Of a stretch of DNA of 8,259 nt, positions 1-7,558 are shown in pieces (the first letter of the stretch is position 1; every line of letters begins with the position of its first letter). The stretch is from Pseudomonadota bacterium (lineage in GTDB: Bacteria > Pseudomonadota > Gammaproteobacteria > Burkholderiales > Burkholderiaceae_C). The notes under the pieces were generated by a model, which was not told where the DNA came from, did not search any database, and saw nothing but the letters and a program-made list of their open reading frames with translations. The stretch spans positions 1 to 8,259 of the forward strand of contig JAJZHS010000095.1 in the NCBI GenBank assembly GCA_021798395.1, written 5' to 3'. The translations under genes were made by a program, and so were the position numbers.

Positions 1-1293
1 CAGCCGGGCCAGCGCGGCGGCGATTTCCAGCGCCGGCACGTCGTGCTCGCGCTCGTAGCGCTCGACCAGCGCCTGGAACGGCTCCAGCCCTTCGAGCTCG
101 CGCGCCTCGGTGATGCGCTGCAGGAAGCGCGCGATGCGCCGGTCGTTGACGTCCTCGGTGCTGGGCAGCTGCATCGGCGCGATCTTCTGCCGCGTCGCGC
201 GTTCGATGGCCTGCAGCAGGTAGCGCTCGCGCGGGGTGACGAACAGGATCGCGTGGCCGCTGCGCCCGGCGCGGCCGGTGCGGCCGATGCGGTGCACGTA
301 CGATTCGACGTCGGCCGGGATGTCGTAGTTGACGACGTGGCTGATGCGCTCGACGTCGAGCCCGCGCGCGGCCACGTCGGTCGCCACCAGGATGTCGATC
401 TGGCCATCCTTGAGCCGCTGCACGATTCGTTCGCGCTGCATCTGCTGCACGTCGCCGTTGAGCGCCGAGGTGGCGAAGCCGCGCGCGGCCAGCTTGTCGG
501 CCAGTTCCTCGGTGCCGACCTTGGTGCGCGCGAAGACGATCATGGCGTCGAATTCCTCGACCTCGAGAATGCGCGTCAGCGCGTCGAGCTTGTGCAGCCC
601 GCTGACCATCCAATAGCGCTGCTGCACCTGGGTCGCGGTCGCCGTGCGCGCGGCGATGGTGATCTCGCGCGCGTCGCGCAGATGAGTGTGCGCGATGCGC
701 CGGATCGCCGCCGGCATGGTCGCCGAGAACAGCGCGATCTGGCGCTGCGGCGGAGTGCGCTGCAGCACCGCCTCGACGTCGTCGATGAATCCCATGCGCA
801 GCATTTCGTCGGCCTCGTCGAGCACCAGATGGCGCAGGGCGTCGAGCTGCAGGGTACCGCGCTCGAGATGGTCGATGACCCGCCCCGGGGTGCCGACCAC
901 GACGTGCGCGCCGCGCCTGAGCGCGGCCAGCTGCGGGGTGTAGCTCTGCCCGCCGTAGATCGGCAGCACGTGCAGCCCCGGCATGCCGGCGGCGTAGCTG
1001 GCGAACGCCTCGGCGACCTGGATCGCCAGTTCGCGCGTGGGCACCAGCACCAGGGTCTGCGGCTGCGCCACGTCGAGGTCGATGCGCTGCAGCGCCGGCA
1101 GCGCGAACGCCGCGGTCTTGCCGGTTCCGGTCTGCGCCTGGCCGACCAGGTCGCCGCCTTCGAGCAGCAGCGGAATCGCCTGGGCCTGGATCGGCGACGG
1201 CGTCTCGTAGCCGAGCGTGCGCAACGCGTCGAGCAGCGCGGGGCCGAGGCCGAGGTCGGCGAAGCCGGGTTGGGAATTGGGATCTTGGGTCAT
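1..1293 (-). CDS. deaD: DEAD-box ATP-dependent RNA helicase, DeaD/CsdA type (C-terminus beyond window)
   Basis: Unwinds RNA duplexes using ATP; DeaD-type enzymes act in ribosome assembly and RNA turnover, notably in the cold. The first 431 codons are visible and remain open at base 1. All core motifs are present in order: Q motif around residues 11-36 (PSPIQ), motif I AQTGTGKT (53-60), Ia PTRELA (85-90), Ib TPGR (135-138), II DEAD (159-162), III SAT (190-192), V ATDVAARGLD (304-313) and VI HRIGRTGR (334-341). After the helicase core, the LPSTEDVNDRRI segment (about residue 375 onward) resembles the DeaD-specific linker rather than RhlE or RhlB, so a C-terminal RNA-binding domain should follow outside the window. 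The ATG at 1293 gives the expected short N-terminus before the Q motif, but no clear Shine-Dalgarno precedes it. It is transcribed divergently from ndh. The family is certain; the DeaD subfamily is likely. Confidence 0.95.
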   Translation of the reverse strand, partial: MTQDPNSQPGFADLGLGPALLDALRTLGYETPSPIQAQAIPLLLEGGDLVGQAQTGTGKTAAFALPALQRIDLDVAQPQTLVLVPTRELAIQVAEAFASYAAGMPGLHVLPIYGGQSYTPQLAALRRGAHVVVGTPGRVIDHLERGTLQLDALRHLVLDEADEMLRMGFIDDVEAVLQRTPPQRQIALFSATMPAAIRRIAHTHLRDAREITIAARTATATQVQQRYWMVSGLHKLDALTRILEVEEFDAMIVFARTKVGTEELADKLAARGFATSALNGDVQQMQRERIVQRLKDGQIDILVATDVAARGLDVERISHVVNYDIPADVESYVHRIGRTGRAGRSGHAILFVTPRERYLLQAIERATRQKIAPMQLPSTEDVNDRRIARFLQRITEARELEGLEPFQALVERYEREHDVPALEIAAALARL

Positions 1294-1418
1294 CGCGATG
1301 TGCGGGAAACGGCTCCGGGACGGTCCGACATTGTGCGCCACCGTGGCGGGTCATTGCCCGCCGGCGCGACAAAACTGCCGACAATGGGCTCCATCATCGC
1401 TGCTTCCGGAGCGCCGAC
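1294..1418. promoter_or_regulatory. Divergent intergenic region between deaD and ndh
   Basis: These 125 bases must hold the promoters of both flanking genes, but I find no convincing -35/-10 pair for either. Two overlapping inverted repeats are visible: CGCCAC/GTGGCG at 1336-1348 (1-nt centre) and GGCGGG/CCCGCC at 1345-1362 (6-nt loop). They share bases 1345-1348, so they cannot both form in the same molecule. A good ribosome binding site for ndh, CCGGAG at 1406-1411, lies 7 nt before its ATG. On the deaD side the 5' leader would include both repeats if transcription starts near ndh. Confidence 0.5.
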
Positions 1419-2741
1419 ATGCCTGCCCTCGCACCGAGCACGCCCCGCGTCGTCATCGTTGGTGGCGGCGCCGGCGGCCTGGAACTGTCCACGCGGCTCG
1501 GCGACGCGCTCGGACGCCACCGCGCCAGCGTCACGCTGGTCGAGCGCGGCCTCAGCCACCTGTGGAAGCCGCTGCTGCACCAGGCCGCGGCCGGCACCCT
1601 GGGGCCCGACGAGCAAGCGCTGAGCTACGTCGCGCAGTCGGCCCGGCACCATTTCAGCTTTCGCCTCGGCGCCATGGACGGGCTCGACCGCACCCGCCGG
1701 CTGGTTCACGTGGCGCCGACCTGCGACGCCGACGGTCGCGAGATCGTTCCGCGGCGCAGCGTGCCCTACGACATCCTGGTCATCGCGATCGGCAGCCGGA
1801 GCACCGATTTCGGCACCCCCGGCGCCGCCGCGCACGCCGTCGCCCTCGACACCGAGGCCCAGGCGCAGCTGGTGCAGCACCGCCTGCTCGACGCCTGCAT
1901 CGCGGCGCAGACCCAGGCCGGCGCGCTGCGTCCGGAACAGCTCAGGCTGGCGATCGTCGGCGGCGGCGCCACCGGGGTCGAACTGGCCGCCGAACTGCAC
2001 CACGCGACCCGGGCGCTGGCCGCCTACGGGCTCGATCGCATCGACCCCGCGCGCGGCGTGCGCATCGAACTGATCGAGGCCGCCGAGCGGCTGTTGCCGC
2101 CGCTGTCGCCGCGGCTGTCGCGCGCCGCCGCGGCCGAGCTGCGGCGCCTGGGCGTGCACGTGCGACTGAACGCGCGCGTCAGCGCCGTGCACGCCGACGG
2201 CGTGCGCACCGCCGACGGCGCCTTCCATCCCGCCGAGCTGGTGATCTGGGCCGCGGGCATCAAGGCTCCCGCGTGCCTGCGCGAGCTCGACGGGCTGGAC
2301 ACCAACCACGCCAACCAGCTGCGCGTCGGCGCCACGCTGCAGACCACGCGCGACGCCCGCGTCTATGCCCTCGGCGACTGCGCCGCGTGTCCCTGGCCGG
2401 GGCACCGCGACACCGTTCCGCCGCGCGCCCAGGCCGCGCACCAGCAGGCCGCGCTGCTGGTCGACCAGATCCAGCGCCAGCTTGCCGGGCGCCCGTTGCG
2501 CGGCTTTTGCTACCGCGACTTCGGCTCGCTGGTCTCGCTCGGCGAGCACGCCGCCATCGGCACCCTGATGGGCGGCCTGGCGCGCGGCAGCCTGGTCGTC
2601 GAAGGCCGCCTCGCAGGCCTGGCCTACTGGCTGCTGGGGCGGCGCCATCTGTACGCGCTGCACGGCTTGCGGCGCACCGTGGCACTGACCGTGGCGCACG
2701 CACTGCTGCGCAGCGCGGGGCCGCGCGTCAAGCTGCACTGA
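1419..2741 (+). CDS. ndh: Type II NADH dehydrogenase (NADH:ubiquinone oxidoreductase, non-proton-pumping)
   Basis: Oxidises NADH and passes electrons through FAD to membrane quinone without pumping protons, at the inner face of the cytoplasmic membrane. The 440-residue product matches the length of E. coli Ndh (about 434). An N-terminal FAD-binding Rossmann motif, VIVGGGAGGLE, is at about residues 12-22, and the Ndh-typical HLWKPLLHQ follows near 46-54. The second, NADH-binding, Rossmann motif GGGATGVELAAEL starts near 181. The stretch WAAGIKAP and the FAD-contacting LGDCA (about 318-322) follow, then PPRAQAAHQ. The C-terminus has the ALHG segment and an amphipathic membrane-anchoring stretch, ending in VKLH like the enterobacterial protein. 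The start is supported by GGAG 7 nt upstream. It stands alone on the plus strand and converges on the small peptide gene. I see no terminator of its own. Confidence 0.96.
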   Translation: MPALAPSTPRVVIVGGGAGGLELSTRLGDALGRHRASVTLVERGLSHLWKPLLHQAAAGTLGPDEQALSYVAQSARHHFSFRLGAMDGLDRTRRLVHVAPTCDADGREIVPRRSVPYDILVIAIGSRSTDFGTPGAAAHAVALDTEAQAQLVQHRLLDACIAAQTQAGALRPEQLRLAIVGGGATGVELAAELHHATRALAAYGLDRIDPARGVRIELIEAAERLLPPLSPRLSRAAAAELRRLGVHVRLNARVSAVHADGVRTADGAFHPAELVIWAAGIKAPACLRELDGLDTNHANQLRVGATLQTTRDARVYALGDCAACPWPGHRDTVPPRAQAAHQQAALLVDQIQRQLAGRPLRGFCYRDFGSLVSLGEHAAIGTLMGGLARGSLVVEGRLAGLAYWLLGRRHLYALHGLRRTVALTVAHALLRSAGPRVKLH

Positions 2742-2799
2742 GCCGGATTTGTGGCTGTTCCACGATCGATCGAACCTGCACGGCGCCGCGACGGCGGAC

Positions 2800-2826
2800 A
2801 AAAAAATGCCAAGCACGCGGCTTGGC
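2800..2826 (-). terminator. Rho-independent terminator of the small secreted-peptide gene
   Basis: On the minus strand a perfect 7-bp stem (GCCAAGC/GCTTGGC, 2808-2814 with 2820-2826, 5-nt loop) is followed after one base by seven T residues (A tract at 2800-2806 on the plus strand). This is the classic intrinsic-terminator layout. It lies 26 nt past the stop of the 54-codon gene. It does not read as a terminator for ndh on the plus strand, because no T run follows the stem in that direction. Confidence 0.9.
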
Positions 2827-2852
2827 CAAGGGGGGATGGTGCGACCGGGGAA

Positions 2853-3017
2853 TCAGCGTGCCGGAGCCGACGCCGCCGACTGCGGCGCGCTGGCCGCGTT
2901 GTCGGCCGGCATTCCGGCGGCGCGGGCCAGCGTCGGCAGCAGCCCAGCGCCCAGCAACGCCAGCGCGCAGGCGACGGCGAGCGTACGGGTGCGGCGGGCG
3001 GGCATCGACGACGGCAT
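2853..3017 (-). CDS. 54-residue secreted or periplasmic micropeptide, candidate sigma-54/GlrR target
   Basis: I do not recognise a family. The product looks like a Sec signal peptide with a tiny tail. It has a basic n-region (ARRTR, residues 7-11), a hydrophobic core (about 12-30) and an ARA cleavage motif at 31-33. That would leave about 21 mature residues rich in Ala, Ser and Pro, with a near-repeat of AASAP. The ATG at 3017 is chosen because a strong AAGGAGGAAT lies 5 nt further upstream than the start needs, with an 8-nt spacer from GGAGG. The longer frame to 3107 would begin upstream of the predicted transcription start and is unlikely. Dedicated signals bracket the gene: a sigma-54 promoter with two upstream activator boxes, and an intrinsic terminator. 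It is downstream of glrR and in the same direction, so read-through could also express it. Expression is well supported; function is unknown. The transcript might also act as an RNA. Confidence 0.75.
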   Translation of the reverse strand: MPSSMPARRTRTLAVACALALLGAGLLPTLARAAGMPADNAASAPQSAASAPAR

Positions 3018-3022
3018 GGCGG

Positions 3023-3032
3023 ATTCCTCCTT
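3023..3032 (-). promoter_or_regulatory. Strong Shine-Dalgarno of the micropeptide gene
   Basis: AAGGAGGAAT on the minus strand is a near-perfect complement to the 16S rRNA 3' end, with 8 nt between GGAGG and the ATG at 3017. It is stronger than any other ribosome binding site in the window and fixes the start of the 54-codon frame against the longer alternative. Confidence 0.88.
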
Positions 3033-3038
3033 CGGTCG

Positions 3039-3061
3039 GCGCGGCAGGTTCGCCGCCGCGC
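3039..3061 (-). promoter_or_regulatory. 5'-UTR hairpin of the micropeptide transcript
   Basis: Perfect 7-bp GC-only arms (GCGCGGC/GCCGCGC, 3039-3045 with 3055-3061) enclose a 9-nt loop. The hairpin would begin about 5 nt after the transcription start predicted from the -12 element (near 3066) and ends before the Shine-Dalgarno. That position is typical of 5'-end stabilising hairpins. The structure is seen in sequence; the role is inferred. Confidence 0.55.
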
Positions 3062-3076
3062 TGTCGCGACCTCTCA

Positions 3077-3092
3077 TGCAGCTTGCGTGCCA
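3077..3092 (-). promoter_or_regulatory. Sigma-54 (-24/-12) promoter
   Basis: The minus strand reads TGGCACGCAAGCTGCA. Against the sigma-54 consensus TGGCAC-N5-TTGCA this has a perfect -24 element, correct spacing and one mismatch in the -12 element (CTGCA); the invariant GG and GC doublets are both kept. The predicted start is near 3066, giving a 5' UTR of about 49 nt and a transcript of about 267 nt ending at the terminator at 2800. The adjacent glrR encodes a sigma-54 activator with an intact GAFTGA loop, and two perfect activator boxes lie upstream. Confidence 0.85.
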
Positions 3093-3176
3093 GGTGCAAA
3101 AACCCATTTCATTTCAAGGCGTTGGAGATTTCCGGCGGCGCCGCGGCAGGCCACGCCGCCGGGCTGGATGCGAACG

Positions 3177-3194
3177 TGTCGCCCAGGCCCGACA
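3177..3194. promoter_or_regulatory. GlrR-type binding site, promoter-proximal (TGTC-N10-GACA)
   Basis: An exact match to the TGTC-N10-GACA motif reported for enterobacterial GlrR. The palindrome extends to 6-bp arms, GTGTCG/CGACAC, from 3176 to 3195. Its centre is about 120 bp upstream of the predicted sigma-54 start, in the usual range for enhancer-binding activators. Because the neighbouring regulator has the GlrR-like C-terminal helix-turn-helix (NRTEFYRLL), GlrR is the obvious ligand. Confidence 0.8.
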
Positions 3195-3212
3195 CCCACA
3201 CCGCACCCGGCG

Positions 3213-3225
3213 CAATGGTTTGATT
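3213..3225 (-). promoter_or_regulatory. Candidate IHF binding site
   Basis: AATCAAACCATTG on the minus strand matches the IHF consensus WATCARNNNNTTR at every specified position. An A/T-rich stretch (3223-3240) flanks it on the upstream side, as common in strong IHF sites; such AT-rich sequence is rare in this window. It lies between the two GlrR-type boxes. IHF bending is a known requirement of GlrR-driven sigma-54 promoters in enterobacteria. Confidence 0.65.
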
Positions 3226-3238
3226 TTTCGCGCAAATT

Positions 3239-3258
3239 TTGTCGCCGCACGGCGACAA
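3239..3258. promoter_or_regulatory. GlrR-type binding site, distal, abutting the glrR stop codon
   Basis: A second exact TGTC-N10-GACA (3240-3257) inside a perfect 8-bp inverted repeat, TTGTCGCC/GGCGACAA, with a 4-nt centre. It ends one base before the stop codon of glrR (3259-3261). Its centre is 63 bp from that of the proximal box, equal to six turns at 10.5 bp per turn, so both boxes face the same side of the helix. The centre is about 183 bp upstream of the predicted start. As RNA the repeat could fold at the glrR mRNA 3' end, but no T tract follows, so it is not an intrinsic terminator. Confidence 0.8.
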
Positions 3259-4593
<1,335 letters not shown>

Positions 4594-4615
4594 CGGCCTG
4601 CCTTGCGTGCCGGGA

Positions 4616-5239
4616 TCATGGGCTCGATCCCTGTCCCTGCTGATTGCGTCGGTCCTGCAACTGCACCTCCAGATTCTTGATCTGCGCGATCTTGTCCTGC
4701 AGGTCGGCGACCTGCCGGCTGGCGCGGCCGAGTTCGGTACGCAGCTGCGCCAGCCCCAGCGTCTGCCGCGCCAGACGCTGCAGCACGCGCACGAACTGCC
4801 GCGCGCCGGGGTCGACACCGGGGTGGTCCAGTCCGTCAAGCAAGTCCAGTGCCTGGTTCGCCTGCTCGACGCTCGGCTTCGCTCTTGCCAACAGAAGGTA
4901 CGCCAGATGCACTCTTTGCTGCGCATTCCGTGCAGCCGCGAGTTTGCGCAAGCGTTGTTCGTCGGAATGCGCCTCGGCCTGGGTCTGCGCACCCACGTGC
5001 CGCAACATGTCGCCGATCGGCGTCATGTGCAGCGCGCTCGACGCCGCCGGCGCCGCAGCCGGCGCAGCCGTCGTCCCGGACCCGGGCGCCGCGCGTGCCG
5101 CACGCGGCGCGCTGGCGCTGCGCACTGCCGGAGCCGGCGCGCAAGTCCCGGACGCGCTCCCGCCGGGCGCGCCGGGCATGCGGGCGCAGGCCGCGAGCAG
5201 GCAGCCGAGCACGACGACGGCGCGCCGCGAATGGTTCAT
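4616..5239 (-). CDS. qseG: QseG-like outer-membrane lipoprotein, accessory to GlrK
   Basis: Probable QseG counterpart: in E. coli this lipoprotein sits between glrK and glrR and stimulates the GlrK sensor from the periplasmic side. The 207-residue product has a lipoprotein signal peptide with lipobox LAAC, lipidated at C18. Ala at +2 favours outer-membrane sorting. An Ala/Pro/Ser-rich linker (about 19-70) is followed by a helical region and a C-terminal coiled coil (about 150-198; LRTEL, VADLQDKI, NLEVQLQDRR), matching the heptad-rich end of QseG. Overall sequence similarity to E. coli QseG is low, so the call rests on layout and position. Its ATG overlaps the glrK stop (ATGA), with a G-rich ribosome binding site (5247-5253) 7 nt upstream, implying translational coupling. 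Confidence 0.8.
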   Translation of the reverse strand: MNHSRRAVVVLGCLLAACARMPGAPGGSASGTCAPAPAVRSASAPRAARAAPGSGTTAAPAAAPAASSALHMTPIGDMLRHVGAQTQAEAHSDEQRLRKLAAARNAQQRVHLAYLLLARAKPSVEQANQALDLLDGLDHPGVDPGARQFVRVLQRLARQTLGLAQLRTELGRASRQVADLQDKIAQIKNLEVQLQDRRNQQGQGSSP

Positions 5240-6699
5240 CGAATCGTCCCCCCGTCCTGGTTCGCAAGCGACGCGGGCAGCCTGACCTCGAAGCACGCGC
5301 CGGTCGAAACCGTATCGTCGCACAAGGCGATGTCGCCGCCGTGCAGCCGTGCGAACTCGCGCGCGATCGCCAGCCCCAGCCCGCTTCCCGGCGCGGCCCG
5401 GTCCGGCTGCCGGATGCCCTGGAAAAAAGGCTCGAACAGGCGCGCGCGGTCGGCTTCGGCCACGCCCGGGCCCTCGTCGCGCACCCGCACGCGCAGCGCG
5501 CCGGACTCGGTCGCCAGCTCGACCCGGATCACGCCGCCGTCGGGGCTGAAGCGCAGCGCGTTGACCAGCAGGTTCTCGAACAGCGCGTCGAGCTTGCCGC
5601 GGTCGCCGTGCAGCGCCGGCGCGCTGCCGCTGCGCAGCACCCGCAGGTGGCGCGCGCGCAAGGCCAGGTCGTTGCGCCGCACGATGGCGTCGAGCAGCGC
5701 GCCGAGTTCGACCTGATCGCTGAGCAGGGGATCGAGCCCGCGCTGCGCGCGGCTGTAGCCGATCAGGTTTTCGATGCGCTGCTGCAGGTCGCGGGCATTG
5801 CCGCGCATGATGGCGATGATTTCGCGCTGCTGCGCGCTCAGCGGTCCGCCGACCTCGTCGTCGAGCAGCGCCACGCCCTCGCGCAGCGACGCCAGCGGGG
5901 TCTTCAGTTCGTGCGAGACGTGACGCAGAAAGCGCTGCTTCTGCTCGTCGAGCTCGCGCAAGCGCAGCCGCAGCCAGTCGACCTGCTCGCCCAGCAGCAC
6001 CAGGTCGGACGGCCCGCGCACCGGCGCCTGCGGCTGCAGGTCGCCGGCGCCGAGGCGGCCGATGGCGTGCTCGATCTGCCGCACCGGACGGCCGAGCAGC
6101 CACGACAGCACGCCGGCGAGCAGCAGCGACAGCGCCGCGGCGATCGCCGCCTGCACCGCCAGCACCGCGCGCAGGGTGCGCGCGCGCGCACGCAGCGCCG
6201 AGGCCTGCTGATCGACCAGATCGCGGCCCGCGCGCTCGAGCCGCTCGGCGTCGACGCCGAGCGCGTCGAAACGCGGGGCGAAGGCGTCGAAGCGCCGAAG
6301 TCCGTTGCCCGGGCCGGCGTCGAGCCGCGCGTACAGCGCCGCCTCCTCGCGCGCCAGCCGCGCCAGCCGCACCTGCTCGGGCGGCGCGAACGGCAACGTC
6401 CGCAGGCGCGCCAGGGTGCGCGCCAGCGCGGCGTGCGCCTCGCGCATGCCGCCGCGCAGCTGCGGATCCTGCAGCACGTAGTACTGCCCGGCCGCGCGCT
6501 GCAGCCCGGCCAGGTCGCCGGCCAGCTGCCGGGTTCCGCGCGTGACCTGCAGGGTCAGCGCCAGCGCCCGGCCCGAGCGCGCCGCCAGTTGCTGCTGCGC
6601 GTACGCGGTGTAGCCCATGCCCAGCAGCAGCGGCAGCGTGACCAGCGCGAATCCGGCCAGCAGCAGCGCCGAGAACGAACGCGGGTAGGCAAGCCGCAC
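5236..6699 (-). CDS. glrK: Sensor histidine kinase GlrK (QseE)
   Basis: Inner-membrane sensor kinase that phosphorylates GlrR. With a GTG start at 6699 it has 487 residues (E. coli GlrK about 475) and begins with the family's typical short basic stretch (YPRSF) before the first membrane helix (about 9-30). A periplasmic helical domain (about 31-178) with GQYYVLQDP resembles the E. coli sensor region. A second membrane helix (about 179-202), then HAMP, leads to the H box FLRHVSHELKTPLAS with phospho-acceptor H263. Catalytic motifs follow: N box around N380, DEGPGV (408-413), FEPFFQG (422-428) and GSGLGLA (438-444). GTG is preferred over the ATG at 6846 because that extension overlaps rlmJ and lacks hydrophobic or domain content; GGGAT lies 7-8 nt upstream. 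It is 19 nt after rlmJ and overlaps qseG by 4 nt. Confidence 0.94.
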   Translation of the reverse strand: MRLAYPRSFSALLLAGFALVTLPLLLGMGYTAYAQQQLAARSGRALALTLQVTRGTRQLAGDLAGLQRAAGQYYVLQDPQLRGGMREAHAALARTLARLRTLPFAPPEQVRLARLAREEAALYARLDAGPGNGLRRFDAFAPRFDALGVDAERLERAGRDLVDQQASALRARARTLRAVLAVQAAIAAALSLLLAGVLSWLLGRPVRQIEHAIGRLGAGDLQPQAPVRGPSDLVLLGEQVDWLRLRLRELDEQKQRFLRHVSHELKTPLASLREGVALLDDEVGGPLSAQQREIIAIMRGNARDLQQRIENLIGYSRAQRGLDPLLSDQVELGALLDAIVRRNDLALRARHLRVLRSGSAPALHGDRGKLDALFENLLVNALRFSPDGGVIRVELATESGALRVRVRDEGPGVAEADRARLFEPFFQGIRQPDRAAPGSGLGLAIAREFARLHGGDIALCDDTVSTGACFEVRLPASLANQDGGTIR

Positions 6700-6718
6700 G
6701 GCGCGATCCCGCGCGGCG

Positions 6719-7555
6719 TCAGGGCTGGTGCGCGTCGAGCGCCCAGCGCGCCACGCCGGGCGCGCCGAGCGCCTCCGCCAGCCACGGCAGCGCCTGGCGC
6801 AGGGCGTCGTGCAGGCCGTACGGCGGGTTGAGCACGAACATGCCACTGCCCATCAGCCCGAAGCCGTCGGCGCGCGGCGCCGCTGTCGTCAGTTGCGCGT
6901 GCAGCCAGCCGGCGGGCGCCAGCGCCTTGAGCCGGCGCGGCAACTGCGTCGACTCGAGGCTTTGCAGCTGCGGGTACCAGACCAGGTACACGCCGGTGGC
7001 GAAACGGGTCAGCGCGTCGCGCAGGCAGCCGAGCAGCCGGGTGTAGTCGCTGTCGCGTTCGTACGATGGATCGATCAGCACCAGGCCGCGGCGCGTGGGC
7101 GGCGGCAGCAGCGCCTTCAGCCCGGTGAAGCCGTCCTCCGGGCGCAACTGCGCGTCGGCGCCGAATTCGGCGCGCAGCGCGCGGTAGTCGGCCGGATGCA
7201 GCTCGAACAGCACCATGCCGTCCTGCGCGCGCAGCCGCGACGCGGCCAGCCGCGGCGACCCCGGGTACACGCGCAGCGCGCCGCCCGGATTGCACGCGCG
7301 CACCGCGTCGAGATAGAAGGCCACCGCGGCCGGCGCGTCGGTGCGCCGCCACAGCGCGCCGATTCCGCCGGCGTACTCGCCCAGGCGCTGCGCCATGCGT
7401 TCGCCCAGCGCGTAGCGCCCGGCGCCGGCGTGGGTGTCGATGTAGAGCAGACCCTTGTCCTTCGCCGTCATGCGCGCGAGCACGTCGAGCAGCACGACGT
7501 GCTTGAGCACGTCGGCGGCATTGCCGGCGTGGAAGGCGTGACGGTAGGCGAGCAT
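6719..7555 (-). CDS. rlmJ: 23S rRNA (adenine(2030)-N6)-methyltransferase RlmJ
   Basis: SAM-dependent methylation of A2030 in 23S rRNA. The 278 residues match E. coli RlmJ (280). The family N-terminus MLAYRHAFHAGNAADVLKH (with motif X) is clear and fixes the ATG at 7555; the open frame runs 13 codons further but adds nothing conserved. Motif I, YIDTHAGAGRY, is at 38-48. The LFELHP segment is at 116-121. Catalytic motif IV reads DPSYE (162-166), where E. coli has DPPYE; the catalytic Asp is retained. NPPYG lies near the C-terminus. It is the first gene of what looks like an operon with glrK-qseG-glrR (19-nt gap). No clear Shine-Dalgarno is present and a hairpin sits 3 nt before the start codon. 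Confidence 0.95.
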   Translation of the reverse strand: MLAYRHAFHAGNAADVLKHVVLLDVLARMTAKDKGLLYIDTHAGAGRYALGERMAQRLGEYAGGIGALWRRTDAPAAVAFYLDAVRACNPGGALRVYPGSPRLAASRLRAQDGMVLFELHPADYRALRAEFGADAQLRPEDGFTGLKALLPPPTRRGLVLIDPSYERDSDYTRLLGCLRDALTRFATGVYLVWYPQLQSLESTQLPRRLKALAPAGWLHAQLTTAAPRADGFGLMGSGMFVLNPPYGLHDALRQALPWLAEALGAPGVARWALDAHQP

Positions 7556-7558
7556 CGT

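Noticed and set aside
43..1623. Long plus-strand frame across deaD
   Set aside because: The minus strand here encodes a complete set of helicase motifs; the plus frame is Arg/Ala/His-rich with no domain and runs into ndh. It is a GC-driven shadow.
1290..2816. 508-codon minus-strand frame antisense to ndh
   Set aside because: The plus strand carries a full Ndh alignment; the antisense product has no recognisable domain and no ribosome binding site.
2853..3017. Micropeptide as a lipoprotein (Cys within the hydrophobic core)
   Set aside because: The residues before the Cys do not fit the lipobox (no L/V/I at -3) and the Cys lies early in the hydrophobic core, whereas an ARA cleavage motif follows the core.
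2853..3107. Longer, 84-residue version of the micropeptide
   Set aside because: Its ATG lies upstream of the -24/-12 promoter and lacks a Shine-Dalgarno; the extra 30 residues have no signal-peptide character.
3239..3258. Perfect inverted repeat as glrR terminator
   Set aside because: On the minus strand it is followed by an A-rich run, not T residues; it matches the GlrR box instead.
4594..4615. Possible GlrR box or other autoregulatory site inside the operon
   Set aside because: TGTC occurrences near 4630 and in the 7580-7600 region lack GACA at the required spacing.
4616..6103. 495-codon minus frame whose end is the lipoprotein
   Set aside because: The N-terminal part lies out of frame over glrK and is Ala/Arg-rich filler. 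The real start is the ATG at 5239 with its signal peptide.
6719..7555. DPSYE instead of DPPYE in RlmJ as a loss-of-function change
   Set aside because: The catalytic Asp and aromatic residue are kept, and Ser at this position seems tolerated in the family as far as I recall; the rest of the protein is intact.
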